From: Bacillota bacterium | GTDB taxonomy: Bacteria; Bacillota; Negativicutes; Sporomusales; UBA7701 | DNA length: 50,648 bases | Direction: 5' to 3' | Assembly (NCBI GenBank): GCA_023415775.1 | Contig: JAEZJM010000034.1 | Location: forward strand, 1-50,648 | In this document: positions 24,034 to 32,608 of the stretch, piece by piece | How the letters are laid out: each line of letters starts with the position of its first letter | Position numbering within the stretch: position 1 is the stretch's first letter | Translations under genes and position numbers: made by a program | Notes under the pieces: generated by a model | The model's input: only the letters and a program-made list of their open reading frames with translations | Databases searched by the model: none | Told to the model about the DNA's origin: nothing

Positions 24034-24717
24034 ATGTTCGCACGCCTGAAAAAAGATATCCAGGCCGTTTTCGATCGCGACCCGGCCGCCAAGAGCGCGC
24101 TGGAGGTCGTCCTCTGCTATCCCGGCCTCCACGCCATCTGGGCTCACCGCCTCGCCCACCGCCTCTACATCCGCGGCTGGGTGGTGCTGCCGCGCTTCAT
24201 CTCCAACTTTGCCCGCTTCCTCACCGGCATCGAGATCCACCCCGGCGCCAAGATCGGCGAGGGGCTGTTTATCGACCACGGCATGGGGGTGGTCATCGGC
24301 GAGACGGCCGAGGTCGGCGACAACGTCACCCTCTACCAGGGGGTGACCCTCGGCGGCACCGGCAAGGAGAAGGGCAAGCGCCACCCCACCATCGGCGACA
24401 ACGTCGTCGTCGCCACTGGCGCCAAGGTGCTCGGCTCGTTCACCGTCGGCGCGAATTCCAAGATCGGCGCCGGGTCGGTGGTGCTGAGCGCCGTGCCGCC
24501 CAATTCGACCGTCGTCGGCATTCCCGGCAAGGTGGTCGTCAAGGACGGCTGCAAGGTATTGTCGGACGAGGCGGCGAATATAGACCTGAATCACGACAAC
24601 CTCCCCGATCCCGAGGGCGAAATGCTGCTCTGCCTCCACCGGCACCTGGCCAGGCTGGAGCAGCGGGTGGTCCAGTTAGAAGAGGAGCTGAAGAACCGTG
24701 ACCCTGAGAGTATATAA
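24034..24717 (+). CDS. cysE: Serine O-acetyltransferase
   Basis: A 227-residue enzyme making O-acetylserine, the first step of cysteine synthesis. The start is ATG at 24034 after AGAGGGGAA. An N-terminal helical part includes HAIWAHRLAHRLY. The left-handed beta-helix hexapeptide repeats span about 65-170 with GIEIHPGAKIG, FIDHGMGVVIGETA (catalytic Asp-His), and GTGKEKGKRHPTIG. The C-terminus is longer than in short SATs and predicted to be coiled coil. T-box controlled; it overlaps cysS by 20 nt. Confidence 0.96.
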   Translation: MFARLKKDIQAVFDRDPAAKSALEVVLCYPGLHAIWAHRLAHRLYIRGWVVLPRFISNFARFLTGIEIHPGAKIGEGLFIDHGMGVVIGETAEVGDNVTLYQGVTLGGTGKEKGKRHPTIGDNVVVATGAKVLGSFTVGANSKIGAGSVVLSAVPPNSTVVGIPGKVVVKDGCKVLSDEAANIDLNHDNLPDPEGEMLLCLHRHLARLEQRVVQLEEELKNRDPESI

Positions 24718-26167
24718 CAGCCTGACCAAGAAGAAGGAAGACTTCGTTCCGGTGGAGCCGGGCAAGGTCAAGATGTACGTCTGCGGCGTGACGCCCTACA
24801 ACCATCCCCATATAGGCAACGCCCGCCCCTTCATTACCTGGGACGTCATCCGCCGCTACCTGGAGCACAAGGATTACGCCGTCTACCATATCCAGAACTT
24901 CACCGACGTGGACGACAAGATCATAAACGCCGCCAACGCCGAGGGCGTCACCTGGGACGTTATCGCGGACCGCTATATAAAGGCTTATTTCGAGGTCATG
25001 GATAAGCTCAACATCCGTCGCGCCCACCTTTATCCGACCGTGTCGGGCCACATGGGCGAGATAACCGCCATGATCGAAAAACTTATCGCCGACGGCTATG
25101 CATATGTCGTCGACGGCGACGTCTACTACAGCGTGGAGAAGTTCGCCGACTACGGCAAGCTGTCCGGCCGCAGCCTCGACGATATGAAAGCCGGGGCGCG
25201 GGTCGACGTCGACGAACGCAAGACCCACCCGATGGACTTCGCCCTGTGGAAGAGCGCCAAGCCCGGCGAGCCCTCGTGGGAGAGCCCGTGGGGTCCCGGC
25301 CGCCCCGGCTGGCACATCGAGTGCTCGGCGATGTCGGCCAAGTACCTCGGCCACGGTTTCGACTTCCACGGCGGCGGCAGCGACCTCGTCTTCCCCCATC
25401 ACGAGAACGAGATCGCCCAGTCGGAGGCCTACGCCGGCGGCGGCACCTTCGTCCGCTACTGGCTGCACAACGGCTTCATCACCGTCAACGAGGAGAAGAT
25501 GTCTAAGTCGCTCGGCAACTTCTTCCTCGTAAAAGATATCCTCGCCCACTACCCGCCCGAGGTGCTGCGCTTTTTCATCCTCTCCACCCACTACCGCAGC
25601 CCGCTCAATTTCAGCGACGAGCAGCTGGCCGAGGCCGGCCGGGGGCTGGAGCGGCTGCGTACCGCGGTCGACAATATGAAGTACCTGGCCGGCACCACCG
25701 TCGCCCGCGGGGCGAGCGACGCCTCCCAGGCGCTGCTGGCGGCGGCCGCCCAGGCCAGGGCCGACTTCGACGCCGCCATGGACGACGATTTCAACACCGC
25801 GCTGGCCATCAGTGTTCTCCATGGCCTGGCCAAGGAGATCAATATCTACTACAGCGCCGTCATGGCAGGGAAAGCGCCCGTGGCCGGCGAAGCAATAGCC
25901 TCAGTGCAGGCCGCCTATTACGAACTGGCCGATATCCTCGGCCTGCTGGTGGCCGAGCGGATGGGCTCCCCCGACGTGGTCGGCGCGGCGCCTGTCCAGG
26001 ATACCACAGCCCCCGCCCTCCTCGACCTCATCGTCGAGATCCGCCAGGAGGCCCGCGCCAAAAAGGACTGGGCGACCGCCGACCGCATCCGCGACCGGCT
26101 GGGCGAGCTGGGCTACGTCATCGAGGACTCTCCGCAGGGAGCAAGGTGGAAGAAACGTGAAGTTTGA
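24698..26167 (+). CDS. cysS: Cysteine--tRNA ligase
   Basis: A 489-residue class I synthetase. The start is GTG within the 3' end of cysE, with GAGGAG about 10 nt upstream. The zinc site includes Cys29 (VCGVTPY), WHIECSAMS near 208-216 and the later His/Glu. HIGN is at about 38-41, and KMSKS at about 267-271. Full length. Sharing a cysteine T-box with cysE couples tRNA charging to cysteine supply. It overlaps mrnC by 11 nt. Confidence 0.97.
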   Translation: MTLRVYNSLTKKKEDFVPVEPGKVKMYVCGVTPYNHPHIGNARPFITWDVIRRYLEHKDYAVYHIQNFTDVDDKIINAANAEGVTWDVIADRYIKAYFEVMDKLNIRRAHLYPTVSGHMGEITAMIEKLIADGYAYVVDGDVYYSVEKFADYGKLSGRSLDDMKAGARVDVDERKTHPMDFALWKSAKPGEPSWESPWGPGRPGWHIECSAMSAKYLGHGFDFHGGGSDLVFPHHENEIAQSEAYAGGGTFVRYWLHNGFITVNEEKMSKSLGNFFLVKDILAHYPPEVLRFFILSTHYRSPLNFSDEQLAEAGRGLERLRTAVDNMKYLAGTTVARGASDASQALLAAAAQARADFDAAMDDDFNTALAISVLHGLAKEINIYYSAVMAGKAPVAGEAIASVQAAYYELADILGLLVAERMGSPDVVGAAPVQDTTAPALLDLIVEIRQEARAKKDWATADRIRDRLGELGYVIEDSPQGARWKKREV

Positions 26168-26654
26168 CCAGTTTGAGCTGCTGGCCGCCAGGACCTTCGG
26201 CGACCTGGGAACGGACGGCGCGCCGCAGGCCAGGTTTGCGGCCGCCGACGCCAGGGCCCTTCACCCGCTGGTGCTCGCCTACATCGGCGACGCCTACTTC
26301 AACCTCTATGTGCGCACCAGGCTGCTCGCCTTCGAGCAGAGCCGCGTGCGGGTGCTGCACGGCCACGGGGCGAGGATGGTGTCGGCGACGCTGCAGGCCC
26401 ATGCGCTCAGGGCGCTGGAGGGCGGCCTGAGCGAGGACGAGCTGGCTGTGGTGAAGCGCGGCCGCAATGCCAAGTCGACGGTGCCCAAGAGCGCCTCAGT
26501 GGGCGATTACCGCGCCAGCACCGGATTCGAAGCGCTGCTCGGGTACCTGTATCTGAGCGGCGACGAGGCCCGGCTGACGGCGCTCGCCGGCGAGGCATTT
26601 GTCGTTATTTCCCGGAAATTATCGAATCCGGACGGAAGTGGGGAAGAGAAATGA
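26157..26654 (+). CDS. mrnC: Mini-ribonuclease III
   Basis: A 165-residue RNase III-like protein without a dsRNA-binding domain. It has VLAYIGDAYFNLYVRTRLL near 39-57 (catalytic Asp in GDA), KRGRNAKS, and SVGDYRASTGFEALLGYLYL near 118-137 with the second acidic site. Known role: matures 23S rRNA ends in Bacillus. The start is GTG inside the cysS end; the stop overlaps thyX by 4 nt (ATGA). Position after cysS is typical. Confidence 0.94.
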   Translation: MKFDQFELLAARTFGDLGTDGAPQARFAAADARALHPLVLAYIGDAYFNLYVRTRLLAFEQSRVRVLHGHGARMVSATLQAHALRALEGGLSEDELAVVKRGRNAKSTVPKSASVGDYRASTGFEALLGYLYLSGDEARLTALAGEAFVVISRKLSNPDGSGEEK

Positions 26655-27337
26655 AGGTCAAACTTATCTGTCATACCCCCGACCCCGAACGCACGGTGGC
26701 CATGTCGGCCCGCCTCTGCTATTCGGCGGTCGGCGCCGAGCAGCTTGTCGAAAAAATGTCGCCCGAGCAGGTGGCCAAGCTGGTCGACAAGATCGTCGAA
26801 ATGGGGCATCTGTCCACCTTCGAGCACGCCAGCTTCACCTTTGCCGTTGAAGGTGTGTCGCGGGTGCTTACCCACCAGCTCGTCCGCCACCGTATAGCAT
26901 CGTATTCCCAGCAGTCGCAGCGCTACGTCAAGGAGCACGACTTCGAATACATAGTGCCGCCGTCGGTGGCGGCCAACCCGCAGGCGGCGGCCAAGTTCGC
27001 CGCCGTCATGGACCAGATCCGCGTCGCCTACGACGAACTCGCCGCCCTCGGCGTCCACCAGGAGGACGCCCGCTATGTGCTGGCCAACGCCACCGAGACC
27101 AAGATCGTCGTCACCATGAACGCCCGCGCACTGCTGCATTTCTTCGAGCTGCGCTGCTGCACGCGCGCCCAGTGGGAGATTCGCCGTCTGGCGGAGGCGA
27201 TGCTGGTCGAGGTCCGCAAGGTCGCGCCGCACTTGTTCTCGAAGGCAGGCCCGACGTGCGTGACTCAGGGAGTATGCGGGGAAGGCGACCTATCGTGTGG
27301 CCGGCTTGATTCGCTCAAAAAACAGGGGGGCCGTTGA
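26651..27337 (+). CDS. thyX: Flavin-dependent thymidylate synthase
   Basis: A 228-residue ThyX that makes dTMP using FAD, NADPH and methylene-tetrahydrofolate. The ThyX motif RHRIASYSQQSQRY is at residues 79-92. FEHASFTF near 57-64 and ELRCCTRAQWEIR near 168-180 also fit the family. It overlaps mrnC by 4 nt, so it belongs to the cysteine T-box transcript. The C-terminal GGR and stop codon TGA lie in the left arm of hairpin element copy 4, so the element provides the end of the gene. Confidence 0.96.
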   Translation: MKVKLICHTPDPERTVAMSARLCYSAVGAEQLVEKMSPEQVAKLVDKIVEMGHLSTFEHASFTFAVEGVSRVLTHQLVRHRIASYSQQSQRYVKEHDFEYIVPPSVAANPQAAAKFAAVMDQIRVAYDELAALGVHQEDARYVLANATETKIVVTMNARALLHFFELRCCTRAQWEIRRLAEAMLVEVRKVAPHLFSKAGPTCVTQGVCGEGDLSCGRLDSLKKQGGR

Positions 27338-27448
27338 TAAGCCCCCATCTGCGGCCTTGCTCCTCAGATGCTAGCTTGCGTACGTTCCGAGTACGCGGCG
27401 CTTCGCATCTTCCGGTGCGCCTTGCATCTGGGGGCTTCTGAACGGCCC
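27328..27448 (-). repeat. Hairpin element copy 4
   Basis: Arms GGGCCGTTGATAAGCCCCC and GGGGGCTTCTGAACGGCCC pair along nearly their whole length. The core has GCTTGCGTACGTTCCGAGTACGCGGCGC and CCGGTGCGCCTTGCATC. The thyX stop codon lies in the left arm. Confidence 0.88.
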
Positions 27449-27463
27449 GCATAATCCAGGAAT

Positions 27464-27488
27464 AACCGGGGGTACCCCCGGTTTCTTT
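27464..27488 (+). terminator. Terminator after the thyX transcript
   Basis: A perfect palindrome AACCGGGGGTACCCCCGGTT followed by TCTTTG. Confidence 0.75.
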
Positions 27489-27573
27489 GTAAGTGACAGC
27501 TATTACTCATAAACATCCGCCGTTCGGGCAAATAATATAAGGCCGCCTCGTCGCGGCATGGGGGTCAGAGGAA

Positions 27574-28311
27574 ATGAGCGAAGAATTCGTCGCCGGGCGC
27601 AACAGCGTCCTTGAGGCGCTGAAGAGCGGCCGGCCGGTCAACAAGGTGCTGGTGGCCAAGGGCGAGCGGCAGGGCTCGCTGCGGGAGATAATCGGCCAGG
27701 CCAAGGCGAGGGGGCTGGTCGTCCAGGAGGTCGACGCCGCCAAGCTGGCCGAGCTGACCGGCGGCATGCGCCACCAGGGGGTCGTCGCCATGGTGCCGCC
27801 GGTGGCCTACGCCGAGGTGGAGGACATCCTCGCCAAGGCCCGCGACCTGGGGGAACCGCCCTTCATCGTCCTCTTGGATGAACTGGAGGACCCCCACAAC
27901 CTCGGCGCCATCCTCCGCACCTGCGACGCGGCCGGCGCCCACGGCGTTCTCATCCCCAAGCGGCGCAGCGCTCCCCTCTCGGCGGTCGTCGCCAAAACCT
28001 CGGCCGGAGCGGTCGAGTATGTGCCGGTCGCCAGGATCGGCAATGTCGTCCAGGCCATCGAGGCCCTCAAGAAGGAGGGCCTGTGGGTTGTCGGCGCCGA
28101 TATGGACGGCGACCGTCCGTACTACAAGGCCGACCTGAAAGGACCGATCCTGCTGGTGGTGGGCGGCGAAGGCCGCGGCCTCAGCCGGCTGGCGAAGGAG
28201 ACGTGCGATTTTCTCGTGCGCATCCCGATGAAAGGCCAGATTACATCTTTGAACGCCTCGGTGGCGTGTTCGTTGTTATTGTACGAAGTCTATCGGCAAA
28301 GGGAGTCTTGA
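27574..28311 (+). CDS. rlmB: 23S rRNA (guanosine-2'-O)-methyltransferase RlmB
   Basis: A 245-residue SPOUT-family TrmH-type enzyme. The N-terminal substrate-binding domain begins VAGRNSVLEALKSGRPV. The SPOUT domain has motif 1 LEDPHNLGAILRTCDAAGAHG (about 108-128), motif 2 VVGGEGRGLSRL and motif 3 IPMKGQITSLNASVA, which form the trefoil knot and AdoMet site. Known target: G2251 of 23S rRNA. AGAGGA precedes the ATG. It starts a tight run of rlmB, vanW-like and yacP. Confidence 0.94.
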   Translation: MSEEFVAGRNSVLEALKSGRPVNKVLVAKGERQGSLREIIGQAKARGLVVQEVDAAKLAELTGGMRHQGVVAMVPPVAYAEVEDILAKARDLGEPPFIVLLDELEDPHNLGAILRTCDAAGAHGVLIPKRRSAPLSAVVAKTSAGAVEYVPVARIGNVVQAIEALKKEGLWVVGADMDGDRPYYKADLKGPILLVVGGEGRGLSRLAKETCDFLVRIPMKGQITSLNASVACSLLLYEVYRQRES

Positions 28312-28316
28312 ACTGA

Positions 28317-29684
28317 GTGATACGGAAATCCCGGCTTGTCACAGCAACCGCCATCATCGTCCTCGCCCTGGCCGCCGCGCTCGCGCGCCCGTTTGCCGGC
28401 GGCGGGGTCTATGAGGGCGTGGCTGTGGAAGGCGTGGCCGTCGGCGGCCTTGGCCGGGAGGAACTCAGGCAGCTTCTGGCGGCGTGGCGGCAGGAATACC
28501 ATGGCCGCCATATCGTCGTTTATTACGGCGACACCGCCTTCAAGCTCGACGCCGCCAGCATCGACTATGACCTCGATATCGAGGCGACGGCGGACGAGGT
28601 ATGGGCATACGGCCGCCGCGGTTCGTGGTCGGAGCGGCTGAAAAATATCGGCGCCGCCCGCCGGGAAGGCTATCGCATCCCGATCCGGGTCAGGTATAAT
28701 GAGAATAAACTGTCCGCCCTGCTCGATTCGTGGCGGGAGGCCATCGACCGGCCGCCGCGTAACGCCGCCATCAGCCTCGAAGAAGGCGGCGTCGTGCCCC
28801 AGGAGCAGGGGCGCAGGCTCGACGTGGCGGCGGTGAAACCGCTCGTCCTCAAGGCGCTGCACGCCGGCGATCCCGCCAACCTGCCGCTGCCGGTGACGCC
28901 GCTCTATCCCGACGTTACCGTGGCCGACCTGCGCCAGACGGGCATAAGGGAACTGTGGTCGTCGTTCACGACCGTCTTCGACCCGGCCGACGCCAACCGC
29001 ACCGCCAACATCCGCCTGTCGGCCCGCCGCATCAACGGCCACATCGTCTATCCGGGGCAGGTTTTCTCCTTTAACCAGGTGGTGGGGCCGCGGGACCGGG
29101 AGCATGGCTTCAAGGAGGCGCTGGAGATCGTGGACGGGGAATTCGTCCCCGGCATCGGCGGCGGCGTGTGCCAGTTGTCTTCCACCCTTTACAACGCCGT
29201 CCTCCTTGCCAACCTGACCGTTGTGGAGCGGACCAACCACTCCAAGCCGCTCGGCTATGTTGGCCTCGGCCGCGACGCCACCGTCGTCTTTGGGGCGCTC
29301 GACTTCAAGTTCGTCAACGACACCGGCGCGCCGGTCGTCATTATGGCCGAAACGGCCAAGAACAAGCTTACCGTGGGCGTCGTCGGCCGCGAGCCGCTGG
29401 CGGTGGCGGTCGAACTGCTGTCCGCCGACCGCCAGGTCATCCCGCCGGCGGTGGTCAAAAAGCAGGACCCCGAGCTCTATCTGGGCGAAACCAAAGTGGA
29501 CAAGCAGGGCAAGCCCGGCTACGAGGTGACCACCTTGCGGGTGGTGTCGGCCAGCGGCCGGGAGCTCAGGCGGGAGGTACTGGCCAAGGACCGCTACCAG
29601 CCGGAGAACACCATCGTCAAGGTGGGTACGAGGCTGCCGCCGTTCGCCCAGGAAAAGGTTGGCCCCGTCCAGGATAAAAAGTAA
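28317..29684 (+). CDS. VanW-family protein with peptidoglycan-binding and G5 domains
   Basis: A 455-residue protein with an N-terminal signal or anchor (about 7-25). A PG_binding_4-like region (about 35-200) includes LGREELRQLLAAW. The VanW core lies near 220-360, with FSFNQVVGPRDREHGFKEA, GGGVCQLSSTLYNAVLLANL and ERTNHSKPLGYVGLGRDATV. A C-terminal G5-like domain (about 380-440) has YLGETKVDKQGKPGYE. Predicted to sit outside the cytoplasmic membrane and bind cell wall. VanW function is not established. The start is GTG 5 nt after rlmB. Confidence 0.9.
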   Translation: MIRKSRLVTATAIIVLALAAALARPFAGGGVYEGVAVEGVAVGGLGREELRQLLAAWRQEYHGRHIVVYYGDTAFKLDAASIDYDLDIEATADEVWAYGRRGSWSERLKNIGAARREGYRIPIRVRYNENKLSALLDSWREAIDRPPRNAAISLEEGGVVPQEQGRRLDVAAVKPLVLKALHAGDPANLPLPVTPLYPDVTVADLRQTGIRELWSSFTTVFDPADANRTANIRLSARRINGHIVYPGQVFSFNQVVGPRDREHGFKEALEIVDGEFVPGIGGGVCQLSSTLYNAVLLANLTVVERTNHSKPLGYVGLGRDATVVFGALDFKFVNDTGAPVVIMAETAKNKLTVGVVGREPLAVAVELLSADRQVIPPAVVKKQDPELYLGETKVDKQGKPGYEVTTLRVVSASGRELRREVLAKDRYQPENTIVKVGTRLPPFAQEKVGPVQDKK

Positions 29685-29703
29685 CTCGCGGAGGGAAGCG
29701 GAT

Positions 29704-30222
29704 TTGGCGGACATCATGCTGGTCGACGGCTACAACGTCCTAAACGCCTGGCCGGAGCTCGCGGCGGTGAAAGAGGACAACCTCGAACACGCCCGGGCGA
29801 AATTAATGGACATTCTTGCGGGCTATGGCGCATATAAAGATTATAGAGTTGTCATCGTATTCGATGCCCATGCCGTATCCGGGGACTCCCGGACCGAGAC
29901 GCTGCCCGGCGGCCTGGAGGTGGTCTTCACCGCCGAGGGGGAGACGGCCGACAGCTATATCGAGCGGCTTACCTACCAGCTGACCCATGCCGGCCAGGGG
30001 GTTTATGTCGTCACCTCCGACCGTGACCAGCAGTTTTCCGTCCTCGGATCGGGGGCGTGGCGGGTATCGGCCCGCGAGCTGCGCCTGAGCGTGTTGGCCG
30101 CCGAAAAGGAGGTCCGCGAGGGGTATAGCGAGGCCGACCGGATGCACCGGCGGCAGGAGCTCGGCGGGCGGGTCGGCGAGGAGGTCAGGAAGCGCCTCGA
30201 CGCGCTGCGCCGCGGCCTGTGA
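29704..30222 (+). CDS. yacP: NYN-domain ribonuclease-like protein YacP
   Basis: A 172-residue protein with a PIN-like NYN fold. It has MLVDGYNVLNAWPEL at the N-terminus, VIVFDAHAV near 56-64, FTAEGETADSYIERL near 78-92 and VVTSDRDQQF near 104-113, the acidic cluster of Rae1/YacP nucleases. The start chosen is TTG at 29704 after GGAGGGAAG; an upstream extension into the vanW gene is unlikely. Known relative: Bacillus Rae1, a ribosome-associated A-site endonuclease. It lies 19 nt after the VanW gene and before sigH, as in Bacillus. Confidence 0.93.
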   Translation: MADIMLVDGYNVLNAWPELAAVKEDNLEHARAKLMDILAGYGAYKDYRVVIVFDAHAVSGDSRTETLPGGLEVVFTAEGETADSYIERLTYQLTHAGQGVYVVTSDRDQQFSVLGSGAWRVSARELRLSVLAAEKEVREGYSEADRMHRRQELGGRVGEEVRKRLDALRRGL

Positions 30223-30246
30223 GGGCTCGCGACCCCCAAGAATAGC

Positions 30247-30275
30247 TTGACTAAGTAGCGGGCGTGGGTTATAAT
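30247..30275 (+). promoter_or_regulatory. Sigma-A promoter of sigH
   Basis: TTGACT (30247-30252), 17-nt spacer, TATAAT (30270-30275). Confidence 0.8.
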
Positions 30276-30368
30276 TTGGTTTGAAAGTGGCATGTACAAT
30301 CGATTGTGGCACTAAGTTATTTAGTGCGTTTTCTTTTTACGGCCGGCAAGATGAAGAGTGGGGGCGAT

Positions 30369-31109
30369 ATGATGCGGGCTAGTACCCAACGCGATCTGTA
30401 CGGTTGTTTCGAAAACATGACAGATGAAGAAATCGTAATCGACGCAAAAGACAACGACAACACGGTCGCACTGGAGTATTTGATCAACAAGTACCGCAAT
30501 TTCGTCCGGGCCAAGGCCAGATCATATTTCCTCATCGGCGCCGACCGCGAGGACATAATCCAGGAGGGTATGATCGGTCTCTACAAGGCCATCAGGGATT
30601 TCCGCAACGATAAACTTTCCTCGTTCCGCGCCTTCGCCGAACTGTGCGTAACCCGCCAGATCATCACCGCCATAAAGACCGCCACCCGGCAGAAACACAT
30701 CCCGCTCAACTCTTACGTTTCCCTCAACAAACCGATATACGACGAGGACTCCGACCGCACCCTGCTCGATGTCCTGTCCGGGTCGAAGATTTCCGACCCC
30801 GAGGAACTGGTCATCAGCCGCGAGGAATTTGTCGACATCGAGGAGAAGATGGGGGAGATCCTCAGCGATCTAGAGTGGAAAGTGCTCATGTCCTACCTCG
30901 ACGGCAAGTCCTACCAGGAGATCGCCGTCGAGCTCGACCGGCACGTCAAGTCGATCGACAACGCTCTGCAGCGCGTCAAGCGCAAACTGGAACGCTACCT
31001 CGACAACCGCGCCGACGACAGCGAAGTCGGCAGCATGTACAAGGGGCTGGCCAACCTGAACAAGGACCTGCAGGGCGATCTGGACGATCTGGACGCTATC
31101 GACGATTAA
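30369..31109 (+). CDS. sigH: RNA polymerase sigma factor SigH
   Basis: A 246-residue sigma-70 family factor for early stationary phase and sporulation. Start options are an ATG at 30351, at 30369 and at 30372; 30369 is chosen for the GGGGGCG in front. Region 2 has LEYLINKYRNFVRAKARSYF and GADREDIIQEGMIGLYKAIRDF. The conserved RQKHIPLNSYVSLNKP follows, and region 4 has SYQEIAVELDRHVKSIDNALQRVKRKLERYL. Compared with the Bacillus protein (218 residues), a tail of about 30 residues rich in Asp follows region 4 and ends DDLDAIDD. It is driven by a sigma-A promoter and ends in a strong terminator. Confidence 0.95.
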   Translation: MMRASTQRDLYGCFENMTDEEIVIDAKDNDNTVALEYLINKYRNFVRAKARSYFLIGADREDIIQEGMIGLYKAIRDFRNDKLSSFRAFAELCVTRQIITAIKTATRQKHIPLNSYVSLNKPIYDEDSDRTLLDVLSGSKISDPEELVISREEFVDIEEKMGEILSDLEWKVLMSYLDGKSYQEIAVELDRHVKSIDNALQRVKRKLERYLDNRADDSEVGSMYKGLANLNKDLQGDLDDLDAIDD

Positions 31110-31112
31110 GGC

Positions 31113-31145
31113 AAAAAAAGCGACACCGTCTGGTGTCGTTTTTTT
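31113..31145. terminator. Bidirectional terminator after sigH
   Basis: CGACACC / GGTGTCG stem with GTCT loop, flanked by A7 and T7. It also ends the convergent gene at 31167. Confidence 0.9.
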
Positions 31146-31166
31146 CAACCTTTGGATATGCTGTTG

Positions 31167-31523
31167 TCAGTCTTCTTTGCTCTCGCAGCCGCCGTCTTTT
31201 TTCTGGCCGTACTCGCTGATGTAGTCGCGCAGGTGGGCGGGCGAACCGGAGTAGCCATGCCAGAAGTCGTCGCCCTCCACCACAACCCAGTTATCGTCTG
31301 GGCGGATGGCGGCCTCGCGGTCGTCGTCGGCGCTGAATTGCTTGATTACCAGCACGGGAGTGTTCTGGTAGGTGATGACAAGACCCTTGGCGGCGAGCAG
31401 GTTGATGAGGTAATCGTACGGGCTTTCGGTGCCGAGCCAGAAGCATTTGCCACACATATACTCGCCGTTTTTGAAATAGACGTCGCGGACGGACCGCCCG
31501 CAGCCGCAGGTGAATTTTTGCAT
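31167..31523 (-). CDS. Small protein with a zinc-ribbon-like N-terminus
   Basis: A 118-residue soluble protein. CGCGR at residues 6-10 and MCGKC at 23-27 give two Cys pairs that could bind one metal ion. The remainder is acidic, with two likely beta-alpha units and a Lys/Asp/Glu-rich tail containing a further Cys. GAAGGGAG precedes the ATG. No family recognised. Convergent with sigH. Confidence 0.6.
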   Translation of the reverse strand: MQKFTCGCGRSVRDVYFKNGEYMCGKCFWLGTESPYDYLINLLAAKGLVITYQNTPVLVIKQFSADDDREAAIRPDDNWVVVEGDDFWHGYSGSPAHLRDYISEYGQKKDGGCESKED

Positions 31524-31666
31524 CGGGTTCGCTCCCTTCGGTCAAAATATGGCCAAGTTGATTATAACACACTTGTCCGCGCGCCGGCCTACAAACAGGC
31601 GCCGTCCATATAGGAGATTGTTATTGCCTTCACAAATATCAGTTATGATAACGGGAGGAACAGGCG

Positions 31667-31984
31667 ATGGAATTCATCATCAATACGCCCAAGGGAGACC
31701 CGGCCGCCGTGGCCGCCATAACGCCGGAGGTCATCGCCAACCAGCGGGTCGGATCGCGGGTCGAGTTCAAGGCGCCACACGACCTGACGGTCGTATTCGC
31801 AGGCGGCGCCTGCATTGTCGACGATATCGACCTCATCGTTTATATTGTGCCCGACGAGTTCTTCTGTTATCGGGGCGACGGCTTCGTTCTCAAGTTCGTG
31901 ATGGAGTGCCGGAACGTGCGTATTGATCACCGGCCGCAGCCCGGCGGCGTCAACGCCCAGGCGATCATCTCGGCGGCGCCGTAG
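31667..31984 (+). CDS. Protein of unknown function
   Basis: A 105-residue soluble protein of predicted mainly beta structure, with VGSRVEFKAPHDLTVVFAGG and IVYIVPDEFFCYRGDGF. No signal peptide or metal motif. GGGAGGAA precedes the ATG. It lies 84 nt before the BrxF-like ATPase gene in the same direction and may form a pair with it. Not recognised. Confidence 0.6.
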   Translation: MEFIINTPKGDPAAVAAITPEVIANQRVGSRVEFKAPHDLTVVFAGGACIVDDIDLIVYIVPDEFFCYRGDGFVLKFVMECRNVRIDHRPQPGGVNAQAIISAAP

Positions 31985-32068
31985 TTTTTTGCCAATCTGG
32001 GCAGGATTTTGCCACACATTGCCGAATATGACTAGTGCAAATTTCGCGGGGCGGGAGGGGACTGTGCC

Positions 32069-32533
32069 ATGCCGGTAGCAATACAGATGGTAGTAGACTA
32101 CGTCCAGGAACTGAAGGATTCGCAGGAACGCCTCGTGCTTATCGTCGGCCGCCCGGGAAGCGGCAAGAGCAAGATCATGCGCGAGCTCGGGCTCAACCGT
32201 GGCTGGCGTTATGTCGATTGCCGCGAGCTGATCACGGACGAACTGCTGGAGCTTGTACCCAAGGCGCGGCCGCGGGAGGCGCCCCATATCATGGACAAGA
32301 TGCTGGAGCGCGAACGCGCGGACGTTATTTTGCTCGACAACGTCCAGGTGCTTTTCACCCCCATCCTGAACCTTGATCCCCTGGAGCTGCTGCGGCAGCT
32401 CGGCAAGAAGCGCACCATCGTGGCGGCGTGGCCGGGCGATTACGCCGATAGCCGGTTGGGGTACATGGAAGCGGGGCTGCCCGAGCCCAAACGCTACCCG
32501 GCGACCGAACTGAAGGTCATCGAGATCGGCTGA
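32069..32533 (+). CDS. P-loop protein resembling BREX protein BrxF
   Basis: A 154-residue protein with Walker A GRPGSGKS (residues 27-34) and a Walker B-like ADVILLDN near 88-95. The surrounding pattern LLDN-x-x-x-LF-x-P-x-x-x-x-DPL-x-LL followed by RTIVAAWPG and RLGYMEAG is what I remember of BrxF from type 3 BREX phage-defence systems. Known: BrxF is a small P-loop protein of about 150 residues found with BrxA, BrxC, PglZ and a helicase. None of those genes is in this window, so this is an orphan or belongs to another pathway. GGGAGGGG precedes the ATG. The match is from memory, not from a search. Confidence 0.6.
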   Translation: MPVAIQMVVDYVQELKDSQERLVLIVGRPGSGKSKIMRELGLNRGWRYVDCRELITDELLELVPKARPREAPHIMDKMLERERADVILLDNVQVLFTPILNLDPLELLRQLGKKRTIVAAWPGDYADSRLGYMEAGLPEPKRYPATELKVIEIG

Positions 32534-32608
32534 CAGACTCTGGCATTTGCCCTGACAAAAGCATACAGAAAATCTGTCGGAAACTCTGACGTCATATCTG
32601 ACATTCGA

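Noticed and set aside
32069..32533. A BREX defence island
   Set aside because: Only a BrxF-like protein is present; no BrxA, BrxB, BrxC, PglZ, methylase or helicase gene lies within the window.
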